DNA from: an uncultured Bacillota bacterium
GTDB taxonomy: Bacteria; Bacillota; Clostridia; Peptostreptococcales; Anaerovoracaceae
NCBI GenBank assembly: GCA_949287095.1
Contig: CASEFA010000010.1
Span: forward strand, 19,085-83,084
DNA length: 64,000 nucleotides
Direction: 5' to 3'
In this document: in pieces, positions 60,277-64,000 of the stretch
Layout of the letters: each line of letters starts with the position of its first letter
Position numbering within the stretch: the first letter of the stretch is position 1
Program-made: the position numbers and the translations under genes
Notes under the pieces: generated by a model
Told to the model about the DNA's origin: nothing
The model's input: only the letters and a program-made list of their open reading frames with translations
Database searches by the model: none

Positions 60277-61896
60277 TCAGACCACCATCCTTTCCTGTAC
60301 CGGCGTAATCAGGGCAAGTGCTTTTTCGTATTCGTCCTGATAATTAAATTGAATCTGCAATTCGTCTTTCCCCAGCACTGTGATAACCTGCACAAGCTGG
60401 ATGATTGCCTTGCGGTCAAGTTCTTCCAGATCGGAAAAACGCTTAAAATTCTCAATCCAGCGATTCCTTTCACTCCGGTTTTCCATAACATCCGCCCGTT
60501 TTTCTTTAAGAGCGGCAATCGCCTGTTCAAGCTGGGTAATCCGGGCACTATAACTGCTTTTGTTATAAAGGAACTCCGACTTGTCCAGAAATCCGTTTAC
60601 CATACTTTCATACAGTTTCATCTTATATTGACGAATCCGCTCCAACTGCTGCTCATTCTGGGCGATCTGCCGCGAATACTCTTTGATAAGCTCACGGTTG
60701 ATACGGCTCTGGTCTATGCCGGATAAAATTTCATCCAGAGAGACTACATTGGCAATAAACCCTTTCAGGCTGTCCCGCACGCACTCCATCAGCTCATTTT
60801 CCTTTACCATGACCGGATGAGCGCACCCATTCTTCTTTCCGGTAGGACAATAGTAATAGTGATACTCTTTGTCCTTATAGCGGTTGGTTTTACGTACCAT
60901 CCGGCTTCCGCAGCAGCCACAGACCAGTATGCCGGAAAACAGATAGACTTTATCTTTTTGGGGAGATGTACGGGTGTCCAGGTTGCGAATCCTTTGTACC
61001 AGGTCAAAATCATTCCGATCAATAATGGCTTCATGAGCATTTTCCACGCGAATCCACTCGGAGGAAGGGCGGCTCTCCATCTCTTTCAGCTTAAAGTGCT
61101 GAGAACCTTTTCGACCCTGGACCAGTGTGCCGGTATAGGTTTCATCCTGCAAAATCCGGGTGACGGTATTTGCCGACCACCGGCAATCCTTCCGGTCTGT
61201 ATAGCCTTTCTTGGCATGGGGAAGGCCATAATACTTTTTATATGCCAGGGGAGAGAGTGTACCCAGCCGGTTCAGCTCATTAGCGATGGCGTAGGGGCTG
61301 AATCCTTCCAGGCGCATCCTGAAAATGCTCCGCACCACCTGGGCAGCATATTCGTCTACCACAAGAAGATTATGATTTTCTTCGGATTTACGATAGCCAT
61401 AAACCGGGAAAGCTCCAACGAAATCACCGTTCTTGCGCTTTGTCTCCAGAGAACTTCTCGTCTTGACGGAAATATCCCGTGCATAGGCTTCATTCATAAT
61501 GTTCTTTACTGATACAGTCAGGTCATCGCCTGCGCTTTCATTAAGAGTATCAATATTGTCATTGATGGCAATAAACCTCACGCCATAGGCCGGAAAGACA
61601 CGGCGCATATAGCGGCCAGTCTCAATATACTCTCGACCAAGACGGGAAAGGTCTTTGACAATGACGCAGTTGATCTTTCCTTCCATGATGTCATCCATCA
61701 TTTCCTTAAAAGCCGGACGGTCAAAGATAACCCCACTGTACCCATCGTCTACCTTTTCAGAGACCAGCTCGATTTCCGGGTGACGACTCACGAAATCTTC
61801 GATCAGCTTTCGTTGATTGCCGACACTGTTGCTTTCATTTGATTTGTCATCCGTATAAGATAAGCGGATATATTTGGCAGCCTTATAAACCTGCAT
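60277..61896 (-). CDS. Large serine recombinase C
   Basis: 539 residues. Nucleophile Ser13 in AAKYIRLSYTDD, then DDGYSGVIFDRPAF and KDLSRLGRE; recombinase domain with FPVYGYRKSEEN; zinc ribbon VCGCCGSRM; C-terminal coiled coil. It is the first of three recombinases transcribed leftward (C-B-A). AAAGGAG stands nine bases before the ATG. The three catalytic domains all look active, so they may act together, as in elements that need more than one serine recombinase. Confidence 0.92.
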   Translation of the reverse strand: MQVYKAAKYIRLSYTDDKSNESNSVGNQRKLIEDFVSRHPEIELVSEKVDDGYSGVIFDRPAFKEMMDDIMEGKINCVIVKDLSRLGREYIETGRYMRRVFPAYGVRFIAINDNIDTLNESAGDDLTVSVKNIMNEAYARDISVKTRSSLETKRKNGDFVGAFPVYGYRKSEENHNLLVVDEYAAQVVRSIFRMRLEGFSPYAIANELNRLGTLSPLAYKKYYGLPHAKKGYTDRKDCRWSANTVTRILQDETYTGTLVQGRKGSQHFKLKEMESRPSSEWIRVENAHEAIIDRNDFDLVQRIRNLDTRTSPQKDKVYLFSGILVCGCCGSRMVRKTNRYKDKEYHYYYCPTGKKNGCAHPVMVKENELMECVRDSLKGFIANVVSLDEILSGIDQSRINRELIKEYSRQIAQNEQQLERIRQYKMKLYESMVNGFLDKSEFLYNKSSYSARITQLEQAIAALKEKRADVMENRSERNRWIENFKRFSDLEELDRKAIIQLVQVITVLGKDELQIQFNYQDEYEKALALITPVQERMVV

Positions 61897-62040
61897 AGAA
61901 AAACACTCCTTTCATCACGGAAAAATCCCCGCAATTCAAGGAGTGCAGTCTGCTTATCGGTATTCAATTCCTTTTCCATGTTTATTATAACGCTCCATGC
62001 GGGAAAAATCAGCCCCCAAAATGAAAAAAATCAGCAAATT

Positions 62041-62271
62041 TCAGCGAAGGATTCCGCGCAGACATTCCTCCAGGGTGGCACCTTCCTGGGAAAAACTTGC
62101 CCGGACAACAAATCTGCCGCATTTGAAATGATACGGGTCCCGGATCTGCCGAATAAACTCGGCAATCCTTTCTTCTCGCGGCAAATCCTTATTAACAGAT
62201 ACATCCCGGATGTCGGCAAGTTTATCTGCCTCCGGTGTTTGAATGACCGTATATGCCGGTGTGTGACTCAT
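62041..62271 (-). CDS. Small accessory protein of integrative element (DUF6870-like)
   Basis: 76 residues from the ATG at 62271, chosen for AAAGGAG eight bases upstream. It starts MSHTPAYTVIQTPEADKLAD and has PREERIAEFIRQIRDPYHFKCG and VVRASFSQEGATLEECLRG. It is soluble and helical. I recognise the type from gut Firmicute integrative elements next to serine recombinases, possibly the DUF6870 group; the function is unknown. Confidence 0.6.
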   Translation of the reverse strand: MSHTPAYTVIQTPEADKLADIRDVSVNKDLPREERIAEFIRQIRDPYHFKCGRFVVRASFSQEGATLEECLRGILR

Positions 62272-62900
62272 AACAGCAGCTCCTTTCCTTTCATACTGAA
62301 TCATCAAAATCACATGAATAAGGCCGGACACACTGAAAGAGCGGCCCGGCCTCATGGTATCTGATTTCGATTTTATAGGAATCCATGTCGCTGCTCGAAA
62401 ATCAAAACAACGGCATGGATAGTTTTTGGGTAACTTGCCGTATTTGCCACGCCCCCCGGCAGGCCCGTTTCCGGGCCGGGGATGCCACAGGCTGCGGCCA
62501 GCTTTACCGCATCATAGCCCTGCTTATGCCGTCGCTTCGCCAGAGCTAACGAACACAGAAGGGACTCCCCCCAAGTCTTTGACGGGTCGTGAGAAAGTAT
62601 CATTGTGCCCTGTATCGGTCATCGCGTCTGGCCTGCCACAGCCAGGTCAATGGATTGCGTAGATCGCTCGGACGGCTGGGCTTCACCACCTCCTTAAAGC
62701 CGTCTGTCATCGCGCCGCTCCATTTGCCGCTCGGAATACAGGGAAAGTACCTATGGCACCGTATATTCAGTTGTCAAAGAACAAGCGAGGGATGTGGCAG
62801 TTATGACAGTATTTCAGTTGAGCGGGCCGGAACGTGTGTTACCGGCCACACCCATCAGGCTTGTCCCGCCGAATATGTCCCTCTATTATTCATTTCATTT
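62272..62900. other. Gene-poor 630-base stretch with a strong GC-rich hairpin
   Basis: No convincing gene. It contains a hairpin at 62454-62481: CCCCGG with CCGGGG outside, CCCG with CGGG inside, GAAA loop as read on the minus strand. A 76-codon frame at 62373-62603 on the minus strand lacks a ribosome binding site and has a composition shaped by the hairpin. The region may hold a structured RNA or be the 5' leader of the recombinase operon. Confidence 0.45.
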
Positions 62901-63344
62901 TCAGGCGTTTTTTTCGGGGTCTGACTCCATTTTTTTCAAAATTTTTTTCAGACGCCGAAGCCCTCTCTGGATTCCTTCATGCACAGAGCTGGCGCCAGAA
63001 CCTTCGCTTTTTGCAATTTCCGATATACTCATGCCGAGAAGAAAATGAGAAGTGATCCGGTTCCGCTGTTTTTCAGGCAAGGAAGCAATCGCCTGGTATA
63101 GCCGATCATTTTCTTCTTTCTGCTCCAGAATATCAGCCGGTGTCAGAACCACTACCAGTGCATCGCGCTCCACATTGACATCGTAATCCAGAGAAAAGTA
63201 TGCTTTGTGCCGGTATGTACGCAGAAAAGAAGCTGCCTCTGCTAATTTTAATTCATGGAGAAGGGCTGCCACTTCGTCCGGTACTTCAACAATAGTGTCC
63301 TGTGTATAAAACGGGTAAAATTCCCGCAGATTGATTTCTTTCAT
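62901..63344 (-). CDS. Sigma-70 region-4-like regulator of the integrative element
   Basis: 147 residues from the ATG at 63344 (TTGGAGG six bases upstream); the open frame before it is not supported. The C-terminal part is a sigma-70 region 4 helix-turn-helix: IASLPEKQRNRITSHFLLGMS, SISEIAKSEGSGASSVHEG and a basic end. There is no recognisable region 2, so it is either a short alternative sigma factor or a sigma-like activator, a usual component of conjugative elements of Firmicutes. It probably controls the element's own genes. Confidence 0.8.
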   Translation of the reverse strand: MKEINLREFYPFYTQDTIVEVPDEVAALLHELKLAEAASFLRTYRHKAYFSLDYDVNVERDALVVVLTPADILEQKEENDRLYQAIASLPEKQRNRITSHFLLGMSISEIAKSEGSGASSVHEGIQRGLRRLKKILKKMESDPEKNA

Positions 63345-63555
63345 GGTAATCCTCCAATTTCGATTTTTGAGTGGGTTAATGGGCAAATCGAAATCAGAGG
63401 GGCGGTGATCTACACCGTACAGGTCCAGCGTCAGGCTTGTCCTGCGCCTTATATGTAAAAAGGAGCGCCCACCGTACAACGGCAGGCTGCGCCTGTCGTA
63501 TTCTGCCAATTTCTGACAGAACAGTAGGGGAAATGCAAAATCCTGTCGAATGGAA

Positions 63556-63589
63556 AAACCCCGTAATCCAGTGCAGGATTACGGGGTTT
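63556..63589. terminator. Perfect 14-pair hairpin, likely bidirectional terminator
   Basis: AAACCCCGTAATCC (63556-63569), loop AGTGCA, GGATTACGGGGTTT (63576-63589). The A and T runs at the two ends allow function on both strands. Confidence 0.75.
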
Positions 63590-63652
63590 GAGTATCTTCT
63601 ACATGACCGGCTTTGTCGAGGCCGGTATTTGGACCTCGGCAGCATTTCCTAT

Positions 63653-63673
63653 GCCTCCTTCTATGAAGGAGGC
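63653..63673 (-). promoter_or_regulatory. Hairpin that masks a ribosome binding site
   Basis: GCCTCCTTC (63653-63661) and GAAGGAGGC (63665-63673) form a nine-pair stem with a three-base loop. On the minus strand the GAAGGAGGC arm lies about eight bases before an ATG that opens an 83-codon frame (63645-63394) of unknown reality. A second AAGGAGGTGA lies just upstream. The arrangement is like a translational attenuator. Confidence 0.4.
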
Positions 63674-63831
63674 CAGATAGCTTGAACCGTATTCACCTCC
63701 TTCATTTTTGGGGCATTATATAGGGAGAAGTGCTATAATTCTTCCAGAAGTGTCATGGATTTACTGAATTTAATCAACAAAATACGACAAAATCAGGTGT
63801 TATTTATACAGTAACTAAAGCACGAAAATTT
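63674..63831. other. AT-rich stretch with TATAAT boxes on both strands
   Basis: No gene recognised. TATAAT-like boxes occur on the plus strand near 63733 and on the minus strand near 63717, without good -35 partners. This may be a divergent promoter region of the element. Confidence 0.35.
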
Positions 63832-63860
63832 AAGGGGTGCGGCAGAATACCGCACCCCTT
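63832..63860. terminator. Perfect 11-pair hairpin
   Basis: AAGGGGTGCGG (63832-63842), loop CAGAATA, CCGCACCCCTT (63850-63860). A and T flanks are short; terminator on either strand is the likely role. Confidence 0.65.
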
Positions 63861-63935
63861 CATATACTTCAAATTCTCATAAAAATAGGTCTTTCACATA
63901 CTGGCAAGCAATGCAAACATATACATGTTTTGCGA

Positions 63936-63961
63936 TTTTGGCCGGATTGCACCGGCCAAAA
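63936..63961. repeat. Perfect 10-pair inverted repeat near window end
   Basis: TTTTGGCCGG (63936-63945), loop ATTGCA, CCGGCCAAAA (63952-63961), followed by a run of C-rich sequence to the window end. It could be a terminator or part of a transfer origin; no mobilisation gene is in view to decide. Confidence 0.45.
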
Positions 63962-64000
63962 TGCTTGTTGAGGGATAACCCCCAAACCCCCAAGATCGCC

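Larger units (their letters stand above)
56904..64000. mobile_element. Integrative element (left part), large-serine-recombinase type
   Basis: From the break in the tyrosine recombinase to the window end the genes are of mobile-element type: three large serine recombinases, small accessory genes and a sigma-70-like protein, all on the minus strand. The left junction is placed at about 56904, where integrase similarity ends. The right end, conjugation genes and attachment sites are outside the window, so size and class (transposon, ICE or mobilisable element) are undecided. Confidence 0.8.

Noticed and set aside
62373..62603. 76-codon minus-strand frame in the mobile element
   Set aside because: No ribosome binding site, and its middle is produced by the GC-rich hairpin; kept as a gene-poor region.

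Overview
The window looks like chromosome of an anaerobic Clostridia-type Firmicute. This is judged from gene content and order: AddB-type recombination nuclease, the rplM-rpsI pair behind an L13-type leader, a three-gene ECF transporter module, NusG-domain-II/Gx/ApbE genes, a glycyl-free [4Fe-4S] aldo/keto reductase, many strong AGGAGG ribosome binding sites and short overlaps between genes. The species cannot be named from sequence alone. Most of the window is moderately GC-rich; the restriction-modification region (about 45.4-56.9 kb) is visibly more A+T-rich, and the last 7 kb have a different, mobile-element style.

Layout. 1-6.5 kb: 3' part of addB, a PAP2 phosphatase, a DUF368 membrane protein, rplM-rpsI with promoter, leader and terminator, and a D-2-hydroxyacid dehydrogenase. 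6.5-12.1 kb: three half-size ABC exporters; the outer two share almost identical ATPase domains, and all three have related promoters, two with a seven-G tract between -35 and -10. 12.1-14.7 kb: a paired SMR efflux pump and a Pit phosphate transporter with its DUF47 partner, followed by a cluster of GGTCAA-containing hairpins. 15.0-20.3 kb (minus strand): ppx-ppk polyphosphate genes, an HD hydrolase and an NCS2 purine permease. 20.4-21.3 kb: a DMT permease. 21.5-30.2 kb: a long co-directional run with cobT-cobU-cobS, a shortened CobU-like protein and an unusual alpha-ribazole-phosphatase/aldo-keto-reductase fusion, then a flavodoxin-ferredoxin protein, an M15 peptidase, a DUF3137 protein, azlCD and a small monooxygenase. 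30.3-33.7 kb (minus): NusG_II protein, Gx transporter, Xaa-Pro aminopeptidase, proC. 33.8-36.2 kb: apbE and pepC. 36.4-37.8 kb: a MocR-like regulator lacking the expected lysine. 38.0-43.4 kb: a YwaF-type membrane protein, ecfA1-ecfA2-ecfT, trmB and a class I aminotransferase. 43.5-45.3 kb: a Phd/YefM-like antitoxin overlapping a GNAT-GrpB fusion, then rpmE.

45.4-56.9 kb is the most unusual region: a type I restriction-modification locus (hsdM-hsdS ... hsdR) in which two headless hsdS target-recognition cassettes lie downstream of the working hsdS, in the same orientation, bounded by repeated 16-19 bp hsdS sequences. Small operons sit between the cassettes: a DUF3990-family ADP-ribosyltransferase-like gene, an unrecognised gene and a NADAR gene; and then a second DUF3990 gene with two small genes, one DUF3791-like. 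I infer a shuffling specificity locus that carries ADP-ribosylation toxin-antitoxin-like cargo. A tyrosine recombinase follows hsdR but is cut after its HGLRH motif by a mobile element.

56.9-64.0 kb is the left part of that element: three consecutive large serine recombinases on the minus strand, a 52-residue ORF at the very end, a small accessory protein, a sigma-70-like protein and several strong hairpins. The other end lies beyond the window.
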